From: Tessaracoccus lapidicaptus
Lineage (GTDB): Bacteria; Actinomycetota; Actinomycetes; Propionibacteriales; Propionibacteriaceae
Direction: 5' to 3'
NCBI RefSeq assembly: GCF_001693815.1
Contig: NZ_MBQD01000025.1
Coordinates: 62,001-126,000, forward strand
DNA length: 64,000 nucleotides
Numbering within the stretch: position 1 is the first letter of the stretch; each line of letters opens with the position of its first letter. The position numbers and the translations under genes were made by a program. Below the pieces are notes generated by a model, which was given only the letters and a program-made list of their open reading frames with translations, was not told the DNA's origin and did no database searches. Positions 25,528-38,957 of the stretch are shown piece by piece.

Positions 25528-26950
25528 GGCCTCGACTGTCGCAGTCGACGACTTTGGCACCCCTGAGGCCTTCATGGCCGCGGTTGACGCCACCATCAAG
25601 TACTTCAACGACGGGGACATCGTCTCCGGCACCGTCGTCAAGGTCGACAAGGACGAAGTCCTGCTCGACATCGGTTACAAGACCGAAGGCGTCATCCCCT
25701 CGAAGGAACTCTCCATCAAGCACGACGTGGACCCGTTCGACGTGGTCCAGGTGGGCGATGAGATCGAGGCCCTCGTTCAGCAGAAGGAGGACAAGGAGGG
25801 TCGCCTGATCCTGTCCAAGAAGCGCGCGCAGTACGAGCGCGCCTGGGGCACGATCGAGAAGATCAAGGAAGAGGACGGCGTCGTCACCGGCTCCGTCATC
25901 GAGGTGGTCAAGGGCGGCCTCATCGTCGACATCGGCCTGCGTGGCTTCCTGCCCGCGTCGCTGGTCGAGATGCGCCGCGTCCGCGACCTCCAGCCCTACG
26001 TCGGCATGGAGCTCGAGGCCAAGATCATCGAGCTGGACAAGAACCGCAACAACGTGGTCCTGTCCCGCCGCGCCTACCTTGAGCAGACGCAGTCCGAGGT
26101 GCGCCAGACGTTCCTCACCCAGCTGCAGAAGGGCCAGATCCGCAAGGGTGTCGTGTCCTCGATCGTCAACTTCGGCGCCTTCGTCGATCTCGGCGGTGTG
26201 GACGGCCTCGTGCACGTCTCCGAGCTCAGCTGGAAGCACATCGACCACCCCAACGAGGTTGTCGAGGTCGGCATGCCGGTCACCGTCGAGGTTCTCGAGG
26301 TCGACATGGACCGCGAGCGCGTCTCGCTGTCGCTGAAGGCCACGCAGGAGGATCCGTGGCAGACGTTCGCCCGTCTGCACCAGATCGGCCAGATCGTGCC
26401 GGGCAAGGTCACCAAGCTCGTCCCCTTCGGCGCGTTCGTGCGCGTCGGCGAGGGCATCGAGGGCCTGGTGCACGTGTCCGAGCTGGCCGAGCGCCACGTC
26501 GAGATCCCCGAGCAGGTCGTGTCGGTGGGCGACGAGGTCATGGTCAAGGTCATCGACATCGATCTCGAGCGTCGCCGCGTGTCGCTGTCGCTCAAGCAGG
26601 CCAACGAGAACATCGACGTCGCGGCTGACGACTTCGATCCGCTGCTCTACGGCATGCAGGCGTCCTACGACGACCAGGGCAACTACATCTACCCCGAGGG
26701 CTTCGATCCGGAGACCAACGAGTGGAAGGAAGGCTTCGACGAGCAGCGCGCTGCTTGGGAGGCCCAGTACGCCCAGGCCCACGCGCTGTGGGAGGCCCAC
26801 AAGCGCCAGGTCGAGTCGGCCGAGACCGCCGAGCGCGACGCGGCCGTGCAGGCCGGCACCGGCTACGTCACCGAGACCGACGGCGACGGCTCGCTCGCCT
26901 CGGACGAGACGCTGCAGGCTCTCCGCGAGAAGCTCTCCGGCGGACGCTGA
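25511..26950 (+). CDS. rpsA: 30S ribosomal protein S1
   Basis: RNA-binding ribosomal protein, 479 aa, that helps mRNA loading. ATG 25511 is chosen: GGAG precedes it by 9-10 nt and the protein starts MTSSTEASTVAVDDFG, as in other actinobacteria. Four S1 OB-fold repeats are visible at about residues 36-105, 121-186, 207-275 and 292-361; the third and fourth carry the clearest GAFVDLGG.DGLVHVSEL type cores. The acidic C-terminal tail is typical. A long leader (about 200 bp after the divergent sortase start) may be regulatory. Confidence 0.96.
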   Translation: MTSSTEASTVAVDDFGTPEAFMAAVDATIKYFNDGDIVSGTVVKVDKDEVLLDIGYKTEGVIPSKELSIKHDVDPFDVVQVGDEIEALVQQKEDKEGRLILSKKRAQYERAWGTIEKIKEEDGVVTGSVIEVVKGGLIVDIGLRGFLPASLVEMRRVRDLQPYVGMELEAKIIELDKNRNNVVLSRRAYLEQTQSEVRQTFLTQLQKGQIRKGVVSSIVNFGAFVDLGGVDGLVHVSELSWKHIDHPNEVVEVGMPVTVEVLEVDMDRERVSLSLKATQEDPWQTFARLHQIGQIVPGKVTKLVPFGAFVRVGEGIEGLVHVSELAERHVEIPEQVVSVGDEVMVKVIDIDLERRRVSLSLKQANENIDVAADDFDPLLYGMQASYDDQGNYIYPEGFDPETNEWKEGFDEQRAAWEAQYAQAHALWEAHKRQVESAETAERDAAVQAGTGYVTETDGDGSLASDETLQALREKLSGGR

Positions 26951-26961
26951 CCCTGACACAC

Positions 26962-26995
26962 GAAGCCGCCCCCCTCACTCGAGGGGGGCGGCTTC
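26962..26995 (+). terminator. rpsA terminator
   Basis: A perfect 15-bp stem, 26962-26976 (GAAGCCGCCCCCCTC) with 26981-26995, around an ACTC loop, 11 bp past the rpsA stop. It is the strongest hairpin in the window. Confidence 0.9.
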
Positions 26996-27013
26996 TGCGT
27001 TCCCCCCAGCCAC

Positions 27014-27026
27014 TAGCATCGGGCTC
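27014..27026 (+). promoter_or_regulatory. coaE -10 box, leaderless start
   Basis: TAGCAT (27014-27019) is followed by 7 nt and then ATG 27027. It lies directly after the rpsA terminator. There is no Shine-Dalgarno sequence. Confidence 0.45.
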
Positions 27027-27598
27027 ATGGTCCGCATCGCGCTGACCGGGGGGATCGCCTCCGGCAAGTCCTTCGTCGCCGAGGAACTGGCGCGCCTCGG
27101 CGCGGTCATCGTCGACTCCGACGTCCTCGCGCGCGAGGTGGTCGCCCCGGGGACCGAGGGGCTGCGGCGCGTCGTCGAGCGGTTCGGACGCGGCATCCTC
27201 ACTCCGGACGGCGCGCTGGACCGGCCGGCGCTGGGCGAGATCGTGTTCGCCGACGACGACGCCCGGGCCGACCTCAACGCGATCGTGCACCCGCTGGTCC
27301 GGGAGCGGGCGCTTGCGCTGGAGGCCGCGGCACCCGCGGGCGCCGTCGTGGTCCAGGTGGTGCCGTTGCTCGTCGAGACGGGGCTGCACCGCGGGTTCGA
27401 CCGCGTCGTGGTGGTCGACGTGCCCACGGAGATTCAGGTGTCGCGGCTGATCCACCGCAACGACCTCACCACCGAGCAGGCCCGCGCCCGGGTGCGGGCC
27501 CAGGCGTCGCGGGAGGACCGGCGGGCGGTCGCCGACTGGGTCATCGACAACTCGGGCGACCAGGCGTCGACCGTCCGCCAGGTGGAGGCGCTGTGGCC

Positions 27599-30435
<2,837 letters not shown>

Positions 30436-30439
<4 letters not shown>

Positions 30440-30798
30440 GCGCCGATCCGCGCGCGGTACGCGTCCTCGTCGAGGAGGCCGTCGAGGACGCCGGGGTCGG
30501 CCACCGTCATGCGGAAGAACCAGGCCGCCGTCGCGTCCTCGTTGACCAGGCCCGGGTTGTCGACGAGTTCTTCGTTGACGGCGGTGACGGTGCCGGCCAC
30601 CGGCGCCATGATCTCGGAGGCGGCCTTGACCGACTCGATGACGACGACCTCGGTGCCTGCCGTGACGTCGGCCCCCACCTCGGGCAGCTCGATGAACACG
30701 ATCTCGCCCAGCTCGTCGGCGGCGAACTGCGTGATGCCGACGGTGACCTCGCTGCCGTCGGCGGCCAGCCACTCGTGGGTCTCGGTGTACTTGATCAT
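30436..30798 (-). CDS. gcvH: Glycine cleavage H protein (lipoyl carrier)
   Basis: A 120-aa lipoyl-domain protein that shuttles the aminomethyl group between the P, T and L proteins. The lipoylation lysine is K58 in [16 protein letters not shown]. The glycine-rich [12 protein letters not shown] and the C-terminal WFFRMTV are family features. It is 9 bp after gcvT, and its TGA overlaps the gcvP ATG. Confidence 0.96.
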
Positions 30799-30807
30799 GG
30801 TGACTCC

Positions 30808-31920
30808 TCAGCGCTTGTAGGACGGGGTGATGAAGGGCAGGTCGACGACGGCGACGGGGACGCGCCGGCCGCGCAGCTCGGCGTGGACGGTGCCGCCGAT
30901 CTCCGCGGGGAGCATCCCCATGGCGATGGGGTGGCCGACCGACGGGCCGAAGCTGCCGGAGGTCACGGTGCCGATGGGCTCGGTGGCGGCGTCGTCGGCG
31001 TACAGCGCGACCCCCTCGCGGATGGGGGCGCGGCCCTCCGGGCGCAGTCCGCGCCGGACGCGGGCCGGGCCGTCGCGGAGCTCGGCGAGGACGACGTCGG
31101 CGCCGGGGAAGCCGCCCTCGCGGGCGCCGTCGAGGCGTCGGACCTTCGGCACGGCCCAGCCGAGGCCGCCCTGCGCGGGGGTCACGTCGGTGGACAGGTC
31201 GTGCCCGTAGAGGGGCATGCCGGCCTCGAGGCGCAGGGAGTCGCGGGCGCCGAGCCCGGCCGGCAGCACGCCGTCGACGGCCAGCAGGGCGCGCGCGAAC
31301 TGCTCGGCGGCGTCGTTGGGGACGGAGATCTCGAAGCCGTCCTCGCCGGTGTACCCGGACCGCGACACCCACACCTCGTGGCCGGCCCATTCCAGGGGCC
31401 GGGAGTCCATGAACCGCATCTGGGCGGCCTCGGGGATGAGCGTGGCCAGGGCCCGCTCCGCCTCGGGGCCTTGGAGCGCGAGGAGGGCGCGGTCGGTGCG
31501 GTGGTCGACGGCGACGCCGCGGAGCTGCCGCAGCCAGCCGAGGTCGTGCTCGGTGCGGGCGGCGTTGACGACCAGGAGGTACCGGTCGCCGTGGCGGGAG
31601 ACCATGAGGTCGTCGAGGATGCCGCCGCGCTCGTCGGTGAACAGCCCGTAGCGCTGGCGCCCGTCGGCCAGGCCGATGAGATCGGCCGGGATCAGCGTCT
31701 CGAGGGCGGCCGCGGCGTCCGACGGGTCACCCGAGTCGGCGGTGACGAGCACCTGGCCCATGTGCGAGACGTCGAACAGGCTGGCGTGGGCGCGCGTGTG
31801 GAGGTGTTCGGGCATGACGCCCGCGAACTGGACCGGCAGCTCCCAGCCGGCGAACTCGACGAACTTGGCGCCGGTCTCGGCGTGCAGTCCGTGCAGCGAG
31901 GTGGTCTTCGGTGACGACAA
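30808..31920 (-). CDS. gcvT: Aminomethyltransferase (T protein)
   Basis: Transfers the methylene unit from GcvH to tetrahydrofolate, releasing ammonia (370 aa). It begins [20 protein letters not shown], continuing with [10 protein letters not shown] and LFDVSHMGQ, the canonical T-protein N-terminus. The start appears to be TTG 31920, with GGGAAGGGG upstream; no ATG or GTG fits. The folate-binding region ([13 protein letters not shown]) is intact. It is the first gene of the operon and lies directly behind the glycine riboswitch, so a glycine-responsive switch controls the whole pathway. Confidence 0.94.
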   Translation of the reverse strand: MSSPKTTSLHGLHAETGAKFVEFAGWELPVQFAGVMPEHLHTRAHASLFDVSHMGQVLVTADSGDPSDAAAALETLIPADLIGLADGRQRYGLFTDERGGILDDLMVSRHGDRYLLVVNAARTEHDLGWLRQLRGVAVDHRTDRALLALQGPEAERALATLIPEAAQMRFMDSRPLEWAGHEVWVSRSGYTGEDGFEISVPNDAAEQFARALLAVDGVLPAGLGARDSLRLEAGMPLYGHDLSTDVTPAQGGLGWAVPKVRRLDGAREGGFPGADVVLAELRDGPARVRRGLRPEGRAPIREGVALYADDAATEPIGTVTSGSFGPSVGHPIAMGMLPAEIGGTVHAELRGRRVPVAVVDLPFITPSYKR

Positions 31921-31975
31921 CTCGGGCCCCTTCCCGCCGGAGACCGGCGCTGGCGGGTGGCGTGTTCCACCCTAG

Positions 31976-32133
31976 CGCCCCCTCTGTCCGCGGTGCCTGA
32001 GATTTTGAATCCTTCGGCGGGCCCACTGGGGGCCTCTTTCCAGAGTGTCGATCTCGTTCGCGGTCCTGGGGCCTGAGAGTTTCCGGGGCGGTTGCTCCTT
32101 CGGCACCGGCCTGGGCCGGTTCTCCCGCGAACG
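31976..32133 (-). promoter_or_regulatory. Tandem glycine riboswitch
   Basis: Two aptamers are read on the - strand. The first (about 32133-32064) has GCGGGAGA, the GCCGAAGGAGCAA core and AAACTCTCAGGC. The second (about 32050-31980) has CTCTGGAAAGAG, CGCCGAAGGATTC and AAAATCTCAGGCACC ending in GGACAGAGGGG. This is the two-aptamer glycine sensor arrangement, here in front of gcvT-gcvH-gcvP. It probably turns the operon on with glycine. Downstream, CCCGCC and GGCGGG near the gcvT ribosome-binding site could form an alternative hairpin, suggesting control of translation. Confidence 0.92.
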
Positions 32134-32139
32134 TCGCCC

Positions 32140-32145
32140 ATCCTA
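32140..32145 (-). promoter_or_regulatory. -10 box for the gcv operon
   Basis: TAGGAT on the - strand (32140-32145) lies just ahead of the first aptamer, so transcription would start about at 32133, at the riboswitch edge. A -35 box is not clear. Confidence 0.5.
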
Positions 32146-32180
32146 AGCGACGGCGGCCGGCCCCCGCCAGGGGAGGCCCG

Positions 32181-33179
32181 TCAGAGCGACCAGGGGACCG
32201 CCCGCCGCGCCTCCAGGCCGGCGGCCCGGTAGCAGGCGTCGATGACCTCCATGGTCGCGATGGAGTCCGCGCTGTCCACGACCACCGGGCCGCCCTCCTC
32301 GACGGCGGCCACGAACGCGGCCAGCTGCGCGCCGTAGCTGGTCACGTCGGGCGCGACCTCCTCGGTGGTGCTGTGTCCGTCGACGGTGAGGGTGAGCGAG
32401 TTGCCGCCGTGCGGCTTGACGAACCCCTCGATGGCGATGCTGCCGCGCGTGCCCGTGATCACGCCGCTCTGCCGCTCGGAGTCCTCGAGCAGCGAGCTCG
32501 ACGCGACGGCCCGGATGCCGCCCGGGAACTCCAGGTGGGCCGTGAGGGCCTCGTCGATCTGGCCGCCGTCGACGCGGCGCGCCTCGGCGGAGATGACGCG
32601 CGGCTCGGAGCGCAGCAGGGTGCGCAGGAGGTGGATGGAGTAGCAGCCGAGGTCCATGGTCGAGCCGCCGGCCAGGTCCCAGTTGTAGCGGATGTTGGTG
32701 CGGTCCGGCAGGTGGATGTCGAACACGGCCTCGGCGGACACGACGTCGCCGATCGCGCCCTCGGCCAGCAGCTGCTCGGCCCGGTGGATGAGCGGGTGGT
32801 GGCGGTAGTGGAACGCCTCCATGACCACCATCGGGAGGCCGGCGACGGCGTCGACGACCCGCCGCGCCTCCTCGGCGTTGGACGCGAACGGCTTCTCCAC
32901 CAGCACGTGCTTGCCGGCACGCGCCGCGCGCACCGTCCACTCGGCGTGGGCCGAGTTGGGCAGCGGGATGTAGACGGCGTCCACGTCCGGGGAGGCGAGC
33001 AGATCGTCGTAGGAGTCCAGGACCTGCGCGACGCCGTGCTCGGCCGCGAACTCCTCGGCCCGCCCGCGGTTGCGGGCCGCGACGGCGACCAGCTCGACGT
33101 CGGGGTTGGCGTGGGCGGGCGCGATGAGGGCCGACGGGGTGATGCCCGCCGCGCCGAGGATGCCGAAACGCACAGTCAT
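32181..33179 (-). CDS. Gfo/Idh/MocA-family oxidoreductase
   Basis: NAD(P)-dependent sugar-type dehydrogenase, 332 aa. The N-terminal Rossmann domain begins MTVRFGILGAAGITPSAL, and VEKPFASNAEEARRVVDA with the EKP motif is the family hallmark. MEAFHYRHHPLI marks the C-terminal domain. TAGACT and GAGAGG precede the ATG on the - strand. It is monocistronic, between the gcv riboswitch and uvrB. The substrate cannot be predicted. Confidence 0.88.
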   Translation of the reverse strand: MTVRFGILGAAGITPSALIAPAHANPDVELVAVAARNRGRAEEFAAEHGVAQVLDSYDDLLASPDVDAVYIPLPNSAHAEWTVRAARAGKHVLVEKPFASNAEEARRVVDAVAGLPMVVMEAFHYRHHPLIHRAEQLLAEGAIGDVVSAEAVFDIHLPDRTNIRYNWDLAGGSTMDLGCYSIHLLRTLLRSEPRVISAEARRVDGGQIDEALTAHLEFPGGIRAVASSSLLEDSERQSGVITGTRGSIAIEGFVKPHGGNSLTLTVDGHSTTEEVAPDVTSYGAQLAAFVAAVEEGGPVVVDSADSIATMEVIDACYRAAGLEARRAVPWSL

Positions 33180-33231
33180 GATCGCCTCTCTGAGAACCGG
33201 ATGCCTGGACAGTCTAGGGCGCTGCGCGTGG

Positions 33232-35286
33232 TTACTTCGTCGCCTCGATCATCGCGCGCAGCTCCTTCTTGAGGTCGTGGATCTCGTCGCGGTGCCTGGC
33301 CGCGACCTCGAACTGCAGCTCGGCGGCGGCCTGGTGCATCGCGTCGGTGAGTTCCTTGATCAGCGACGTCAGCTCCTCCTGCGCCATCGACGACGCGTCG
33401 AGGCCCTTGCGGCGCCCGGGCTTGGCCGAGTCCAGCAGCTCGCCCGTGTCCGCGTCCTCGCGGGCGAGCATCTCCGACACGGCGGCGATCCGCTTGCGCA
33501 GCGGCTGGGGGTCGATGCCGTGCTCCAGGTTGTAGGCCACCTGGATGTCGCGGCGTCGGTTCGTCTCCCCGATCGCGGCTTCCATCGACGGCGTGATCTT
33601 GTCCGCGTACATGTGGACCTGTCCGGCGACGTTACGGGCGGCGCGGCCGATGGTCTGGATCAGCGACCGCTCGGAGCGCAGGAAGCCCTCCTTGTCGGCG
33701 TCGAGGATGGCGACGAGCGACACCTCGGGCAGGTCGAGGCCCTCCCGCAGTAGGTTGATGCCGACCAGCACGTCGTACTCGCCGAGCCGCAGTTCTCGCA
33801 GCAGCTCGATGCGGCGGATCGTGTCGATGTCCGAGTGCAGGTAGCGGGTGCGGATGCCGTGATCCATGAGGTAGTCGGTGAGGTCCTCGGCCATCTTCTT
33901 CGTCAGGGTGGTGACGAGCACGCGCTCGTTGCGTTCGACGCGCAGCTTCACCTCCGCCATGAGGTCGTCGATCTGCCCCTTGGTGGGTTTCAGCACCACC
34001 TCCGGGTCCACCAGGCCCGTGGGGCGGATGATCTGCTCGACGAAGCCGTCCGAGCGGTCCATCTCGTAGGGCCCGGGCGTGGCCGAGAGGTAGACCGTCT
34101 GCCCGATCCGCTCGACGAACTCGTCGAACTTCAGCGGCCGGTTGTCCATGGCCGACGGCAGCCGGAACCCGTGCTCGACGAGCGTGCGCTTGCGCGACGC
34201 GTCGCCCTCGTACATGCCGCCGATCTGCGGGATCGTCACGTGGGACTCGTCGACGACCAGCACGAAGTCCTCGGGGAAGTAGTCGAGCAGACAGCTGGGG
34301 GCGCTGCCGGGGGTGCGGCCGTCGATGTGGCGCGAGTAGTTCTCGATGCCCGAGCAGGTGCCGATCTGGCGCATCATCTCGATGTCGTAGCTCGTGCGCA
34401 TCCGCAGCCGCTGCGCCTCCAGCAGCTTGCCCTGTGCCTCCAGGTCCGCCAGCCGGGTGGCGAGCTCGGCCTCGATGCTTCCGATGGCCCGCTCCATCCG
34501 CTCGGCGCCCGCGGAGTAGTGCGTGGCCGGGAAGATGTAGGTCTCCTGCTCCTCGTGGATGACGGTGCCGGTGAGCGGGTGCATCGTGGCGATGCGCTCG
34601 ATCTCGTCGCCGAAGAATTCGACGCGCACCGCGTTCTCCTCGTACATGGGGAAGATCTCGAGGGTGTCGCCCTTGACCCGGAAGGTGCCCCGGCCGCCGC
34701 CGATGTCGTTGCGCGCGTACTGGATGTCCACGAGGTGCCGCAGCAGCTGGTCCCGGTCCATCTCGTCGCCGACCCGGAGCGTGACGCGCTGCTCCAGGTA
34801 CTCCTGCGGCGTGCCCAAGCCGTAGATGGCGGACACCGTGGCGACGACGATGACGTCGCGCCGCGTGAGCAGCGAGCTGGTGGCCGCGTGCCGCATGCGC
34901 TCCACCTCCTCGTTGAGCGAGGAGTCCTTCTCGATGTAGGTGTCCGTCTGCGGGAGGTAGGCCTCCGGCTGGTAGTAGTCGTAGTACGAGACGAAGTACT
35001 CGATGGCGTTGTCAGGCAGCAGGTCGCGCAGCTCGTTGGCGAACTGGGCCGCCAGGGTCTTGTTGGGCTGCATGACCAGCATCGGCCGCTGGAGCCGCTC
35101 CGCCAGCCAGGCGACCGTCGCCGTCTTGCCGGTGCCGGTGGCGCCCAGCAGCACCACGTCCTTCTCGCCGCTGTCGATCCGGCGCTGCAGCTCCGCGATG
35201 GCGCGCGGTTGATCTCCCGAGGGCTGGAACTCGGAGATGACCTTCAGGGGCGCCACCTGGCGGCGCAGCTCGTGGACGGGACGCAT
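33232..35286 (-). CDS. uvrB: Excinuclease ABC subunit B
   Basis: DNA-damage verification helicase of nucleotide excision repair, 684 aa. ATG 35286 ([20 protein letters not shown]) is preferred to the in-frame start at 35316 because it matches the family and lies 7 nt after TACCCT on the - strand. The Walker A motif [16 protein letters not shown], the damage hairpin [14 protein letters not shown], helicase motifs ([26 protein letters not shown]) and the C-terminal UVR domain (about residues 640-680) are present. The partner genes uvrA (divergent) and uvrC are in the same window. Confidence 0.96.
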   Translation of the reverse strand: MRPVHELRRQVAPLKVISEFQPSGDQPRAIAELQRRIDSGEKDVVLLGATGTGKTATVAWLAERLQRPMLVMQPNKTLAAQFANELRDLLPDNAIEYFVSYYDYYQPEAYLPQTDTYIEKDSSLNEEVERMRHAATSSLLTRRDVIVVATVSAIYGLGTPQEYLEQRVTLRVGDEMDRDQLLRHLVDIQYARNDIGGGRGTFRVKGDTLEIFPMYEENAVRVEFFGDEIERIATMHPLTGTVIHEEQETYIFPATHYSAGAERMERAIGSIEAELATRLADLEAQGKLLEAQRLRMRTSYDIEMMRQIGTCSGIENYSRHIDGRTPGSAPSCLLDYFPEDFVLVVDESHVTIPQIGGMYEGDASRKRTLVEHGFRLPSAMDNRPLKFDEFVERIGQTVYLSATPGPYEMDRSDGFVEQIIRPTGLVDPEVVLKPTKGQIDDLMAEVKLRVERNERVLVTTLTKKMAEDLTDYLMDHGIRTRYLHSDIDTIRRIELLRELRLGEYDVLVGINLLREGLDLPEVSLVAILDADKEGFLRSERSLIQTIGRAARNVAGQVHMYADKITPSMEAAIGETNRRRDIQVAYNLEHGIDPQPLRKRIAAVSEMLAREDADTGELLDSAKPGRRKGLDASSMAQEELTSLIKELTDAMHQAAAELQFEVAARHRDEIHDLKKELRAMIEATK

Positions 35287-35293
35287 GCCAGCC

Positions 35294-35299
35294 AGGGTA
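35294..35299 (-). promoter_or_regulatory. uvrB -10 box, leaderless start
   Basis: Minus-strand TACCCT (35294-35299) is followed by 7 nt and then ATG 35286. No Shine-Dalgarno sequence and no LexA-like GAAC-N4-GTTC box are visible. Confidence 0.45.
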
Positions 35300-35340
35300 A
35301 TAGGGGGCACCGACAATTTCGCCGGGCGCTGAGGTGGAGG

Positions 35341-36030
35341 TCAGAGCCAGGAGCGGATGAGGCGCGGGGAGCTCACGCCGCGCGCGAGCCAGAGGAGGAG
35401 GTCGGCGGCGGGGCCGCGCACCTCCACCTGGTCGTCGACGCCGTCGACGTCGGCCGTGTACCCCTCGTCGGCGACGAGCCGCACGGACCGCCGGTTCGGG
35501 CGCTCGGCGTAGCGCTCCACCTGGAAGGCGAGCACCGCCACTGCCGTGTCGGGCGCGAGGTCGACCACCGTGGCGCGCCCGTCCAGGTCCATGTGGTGCA
35601 GCAGCACTTCGCCCAGGCGCGCCAGCGGGATCTGCCAGGCGGGGATGGTGTATCCGGAGCGGGTCACCACGGGCGTGGTGTCGCCCTCCAGTGCGGGCAG
35701 CATCTCCTGCAGCTCGCTGGCGGAGGTGTCCAGGCTGATCTGCAGGTCGAGCCCGCTGGCCAGCGCGAGGACCTCGACGGAGCGGCGTTCCTCGTCGTCG
35801 TCGACGTGCAACGCCGTGGAACGCTCCGCGCCCAGGCTCTCGATGACGGCGATGAGCCGGCGGGCCCCGTCGACGAGGTGGGCCGCCACGTGGCTGCGTG
35901 TCCAGCCCGGCAGCGCCGTCGGCTCGGCCCAGTCGTCGTCGGTGAAACCGATGGTGAGCCCCAGCAGGAGTGACGTGTGTTCCCGGACGGCCGCGACCAC
36001 GTCGACGAAGGGGGCGCGGCTCGTGGGCAT
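35341..36030 (-). CDS. DinB/MDMPI-like protein (mycothiol-dependent maleylpyruvate isomerase family)
   Basis: A 229-aa protein. The N-terminal four-helix bundle shows the metal-binding pattern of mycothiol-dependent maleylpyruvate isomerases and DinB-like enzymes: histidines in ALPGWTRSHVAAHLVDGARRL and in LGEVLLHHMDLDG. The C-terminal SCP2-like region (residues 150-229, ending ADLLLWLARG) is typical of the actinobacterial members. The family uses mycothiol, which fits the organism. The actual reaction is unknown. The start ATG 36030 is 6 nt after TAGGGT on the - strand. It is divergent from uvrA. Confidence 0.82.
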   Translation of the reverse strand: MPTSRAPFVDVVAAVREHTSLLLGLTIGFTDDDWAEPTALPGWTRSHVAAHLVDGARRLIAVIESLGAERSTALHVDDDEERRSVEVLALASGLDLQISLDTSASELQEMLPALEGDTTPVVTRSGYTIPAWQIPLARLGEVLLHHMDLDGRATVVDLAPDTAVAVLAFQVERYAERPNRRSVRLVADEGYTADVDGVDDQVEVRGPAADLLLWLARGVSSPRLIRSWL

Positions 36031-36064
36031 GGGCCCACCCTAGCAACGCCGTACGATGGCGGGC
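36031..36064. promoter_or_regulatory. Overlapping divergent promoters (DinB-like gene / uvrA)
   Basis: The 34 bp between the two genes hold a - strand -10 box TAGGGT (36037-36042) 6 nt from ATG 36030 and a + strand -10 box TACGAT (36052-36057) 7 nt from GTG 36065. The -35 regions of each promoter must lie in or near the other promoter or coding region. This decides the uvrA start at GTG 36065 rather than ATG 36056, which is part of the -10 box. Confidence 0.55.
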
Positions 36065-38899
36065 GTGAATGATCGGCTCGTCGTGCGGGGTGCCCGCGTC
36101 CACAACCTGAAGAACGTGTCGCTGGATCTGCCCCGCGACGCGCTCATCGTGTTCACGGGGTTGAGCGGGTCCGGCAAGTCGTCGCTGGCGTTCGACACCA
36201 TCTTCGCGGAGGGGCAGCGCCGCTACGTCGAGTCGCTGTCGGCGTACGCGCGGATGTTCCTCGGCCAGATGGACAAGCCGGACGTCGACTTCATCGAGGG
36301 GCTCTCGCCCGCGGTGTCGATCGACCAGAAGTCGACCAGCCGGAACCCGCGCTCCACCGTCGGCACCATCACCGAGGTCTACGACTACCTGCGGCTGTTG
36401 TTCGCGCGCATCGGCGTGCCCCACTGCGAGGTCTGCGGGGCCGTCATCGGCCGCCAGACGCCCCAGCAGATCGTGGACCGGCTGATGGCGCTGGAGGAGG
36501 GCACGCGCTTCCAGATCCTCGCCCCGCTGGTGCGCGGCCGCAAGGGTGAGCATGCGGAGCTGTTCCGCCAGCTGGTCGGCGACGGCTACAGCCGGGTGCG
36601 GATCGACGGCGACACGCACCCGCTCACCGAGGTGCCGGCCATCGACAAGAACCGCAAGCACGACATCGAGGTGGTCGTCGACCGCGCCGTGGTGCGCCCG
36701 ACCGCCAAGCAGCGCATCACCGAGTCCGTCGAGACGGCGCTGGGGCTGGCCGGCGGCGTCGTGACCATCGATTTCGTCGACCTCCCGGCCGACGACCCGG
36801 AGCGCGAGCGGCGGTTCTCCGAGAAGATGGGCTGCCCCAACGAGCACGACGTCAACATCGACGAGCTCGAGCCCCGGCAGTTCTCCTTCAACGGCCCCTG
36901 GGGCGCCTGTCCGGAGTGCTCCGGCCTCGGCACGCTGCTCGATCCGGACCCCGAGCTGCTCATCCCCAACGACGACCTGTCGCTCGACGAGGGCGCCATC
37001 GCGCCGTGGAACACCCCCACCATCAAGGCCCACTACGACCACGTGCTGCGCTCGCTGGCGGAGGAGCACGGCTTCTCCATGGCCACCCCGTGGCGCGACC
37101 TCGGCGCGGCCGCCCGCAAGGTCCTCCTGCACGGCGTCAAGGGCAACGTCGTCGTCAGCTACCGCAACCGGTTCGGCCGCGTGCGGTCGTTCTCCCAGAA
37201 GTACGAGGGAGTCATCCCGTTCATCCGCCGCCGCTACGACGAGGCGGAGACCGACGCCGCCCGCGACCGCTGGGGCGGCTACATGCGCGAGATCAACTGC
37301 CCGGCCTGCGACGGCGCCCGCCTCAAGCCGTCGAGCCTCGCCGTGACGGTGGCCGGACACAACATCGCGCAGCTGGCGCACCTGTCCATCGGGGAGGCCG
37401 CCGAGTTCCTCCGCGGCCTGGAGCTCACGGAGCGCGAGGCGACCATCGCGGAGCGGCTGGTCAAGGAGATCAACGCCCGGCTGAAGTTCCTCCTCGACGT
37501 CGGCCTCGACTACCTGACCCTGTCCCGCGCCGCGGGCACGCTCTCGGGCGGCGAGGCGCAGCGCATCCGGCTCGCGACCCAGATCGGCTCGGGCCTGGTC
37601 GGGGTGCTCTACGTGCTCGACGAGCCCAGCATCGGCCTGCACCAACGCGACAACATGCGCCTCATCGAGACCCTGCACCGGCTGCGCGACCTCGGCAACA
37701 CCCTCATCGTCGTCGAGCACGACGAGGACACCATCCGGGCCGCGGACTGGGCCGTCGACATCGGCCCGGGTGCGGGGGAGGGCGGCGGCGAGGTCGTGGT
37801 GTCGGGCACCGTCGAGGCGCTGCTCAACCACCCGGACTCGCGCACCGGCCAGTACCTGTCGGGGCGGCTCAGCATCCCCGTCCCCGCCATCCGCCGGCCG
37901 GGCAACGGCAAGCAGATCGTCGTGCGGGGCGCGCGGGAGCACAACCTGCGCGGCGTCGACGTCGCGTTCAACCTGGGCCAGTTCATCGCCGTGACCGGCG
38001 TCTCCGGCTCGGGCAAGTCGTCGCTGGTCAACTCGATCCTCTACACCGCCGCGGCCAAGGCCATCTACGGCTCCAAGGCCGTCCCGGGGCGGCACCGCTC
38101 GCTGGAGGGCCTGGAACACATCGACAAGGTCATCCAGGTCGACCAGTCGCCCATCGGCCGCACCCCGCGGTCCAACCCCGCCACCTACACCGGCGTGTTC
38201 GACAAGATCCGCACCCTGTTCGCCAAGACGCCCGAGGCGAAGGTTCGCGGCTACCAGCCCGGCCGCTTCTCGTTCAACGTCAAGGGTGGGCGCTGCGAGC
38301 ACTGCATGGGCGACGGCACCATCAAGATCGAGATGAACTTCCTGCCCGACGTCTACGTGCCCTGCGAGGTGTGCCACGGCGCGCGCTACAACCGGGAGAC
38401 CCTCGAGGTGCACTACAAGGGCAAGACGATCGCCGAGGTGCTCGACATGCCCATCTCCGAGGCGGTGGAGTTCTTCGAGTCCATCGGGTCGATCTCGCGC
38501 TACCTGCAGACGCTGACGGAGGTGGGTCTGGGCTACGTGCGGCTCGGGCAGCCCGCGACCACCCTGTCCGGCGGGGAGGCGCAGCGCGTCAAGCTGGCGG
38601 CCGAGCTGCAGAAGCGGTCGACGGGCCGGACGCTCTACGTGCTCGACGAGCCGACGACCGGCCTCCACTTCGAGGACATCCGGCGGCTGCTCGCCGTGCT
38701 GCAGCGCCTCGTCGACGCCGGGAACACGGTGGTGACGATCGAGCACAACCTGGACGTCATCAAGTCGGCGGACTGGATCATCGACATGGGGCCCGACGGC
38801 GGCACCCGCGGCGGCGAGGTCGTCGCGACGGGGACGCCCGAGGACATCGTGACGGTCGCGGAGTCCGCCACGGGCCAGTTCCTCAGGCACATGCTCTGA
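36065..38899 (+). CDS. uvrA: Excinuclease ABC subunit A
   Basis: Damage-recognition ATPase of nucleotide excision repair, 944 aa. It has two ABC modules: Walker [16 protein letters not shown] and [15 protein letters not shown], signatures [12 protein letters not shown] and [12 protein letters not shown]. Zinc-finger cysteines are seen ([15 protein letters not shown] and CEVCHG). GTG 36065 ([20 protein letters not shown]) fits both the promoter spacing and the family N-terminus; ATG 36056 would add three residues. It is followed by a short hairpin (38900-38917). Confidence 0.96.
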   Translation: MNDRLVVRGARVHNLKNVSLDLPRDALIVFTGLSGSGKSSLAFDTIFAEGQRRYVESLSAYARMFLGQMDKPDVDFIEGLSPAVSIDQKSTSRNPRSTVGTITEVYDYLRLLFARIGVPHCEVCGAVIGRQTPQQIVDRLMALEEGTRFQILAPLVRGRKGEHAELFRQLVGDGYSRVRIDGDTHPLTEVPAIDKNRKHDIEVVVDRAVVRPTAKQRITESVETALGLAGGVVTIDFVDLPADDPERERRFSEKMGCPNEHDVNIDELEPRQFSFNGPWGACPECSGLGTLLDPDPELLIPNDDLSLDEGAIAPWNTPTIKAHYDHVLRSLAEEHGFSMATPWRDLGAAARKVLLHGVKGNVVVSYRNRFGRVRSFSQKYEGVIPFIRRRYDEAETDAARDRWGGYMREINCPACDGARLKPSSLAVTVAGHNIAQLAHLSIGEAAEFLRGLELTEREATIAERLVKEINARLKFLLDVGLDYLTLSRAAGTLSGGEAQRIRLATQIGSGLVGVLYVLDEPSIGLHQRDNMRLIETLHRLRDLGNTLIVVEHDEDTIRAADWAVDIGPGAGEGGGEVVVSGTVEALLNHPDSRTGQYLSGRLSIPVPAIRRPGNGKQIVVRGAREHNLRGVDVAFNLGQFIAVTGVSGSGKSSLVNSILYTAAAKAIYGSKAVPGRHRSLEGLEHIDKVIQVDQSPIGRTPRSNPATYTGVFDKIRTLFAKTPEAKVRGYQPGRFSFNVKGGRCEHCMGDGTIKIEMNFLPDVYVPCEVCHGARYNRETLEVHYKGKTIAEVLDMPISEAVEFFESIGSISRYLQTLTEVGLGYVRLGQPATTLSGGEAQRVKLAAELQKRSTGRTLYVLDEPTTGLHFEDIRRLLAVLQRLVDAGNTVVTIEHNLDVIKSADWIIDMGPDGGTRGGEVVATGTPEDIVTVAESATGQFLRHML

Positions 38900-38917
38900 C
38901 CTGATCCGGCGATCAGG
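38900..38917 (+). terminator. Short hairpin after uvrA
   Basis: CCTGATC (38900-38906) pairs with GATCAGG (38911-38917) around CGGC, directly after the uvrA stop. A 7-bp stem with no T-tract is only a weak terminator candidate. Confidence 0.4.
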
Positions 38918-38957
38918 CAACGCCGAAGCCCACGCGGTGGCCGCGAATCGGCTCCTC

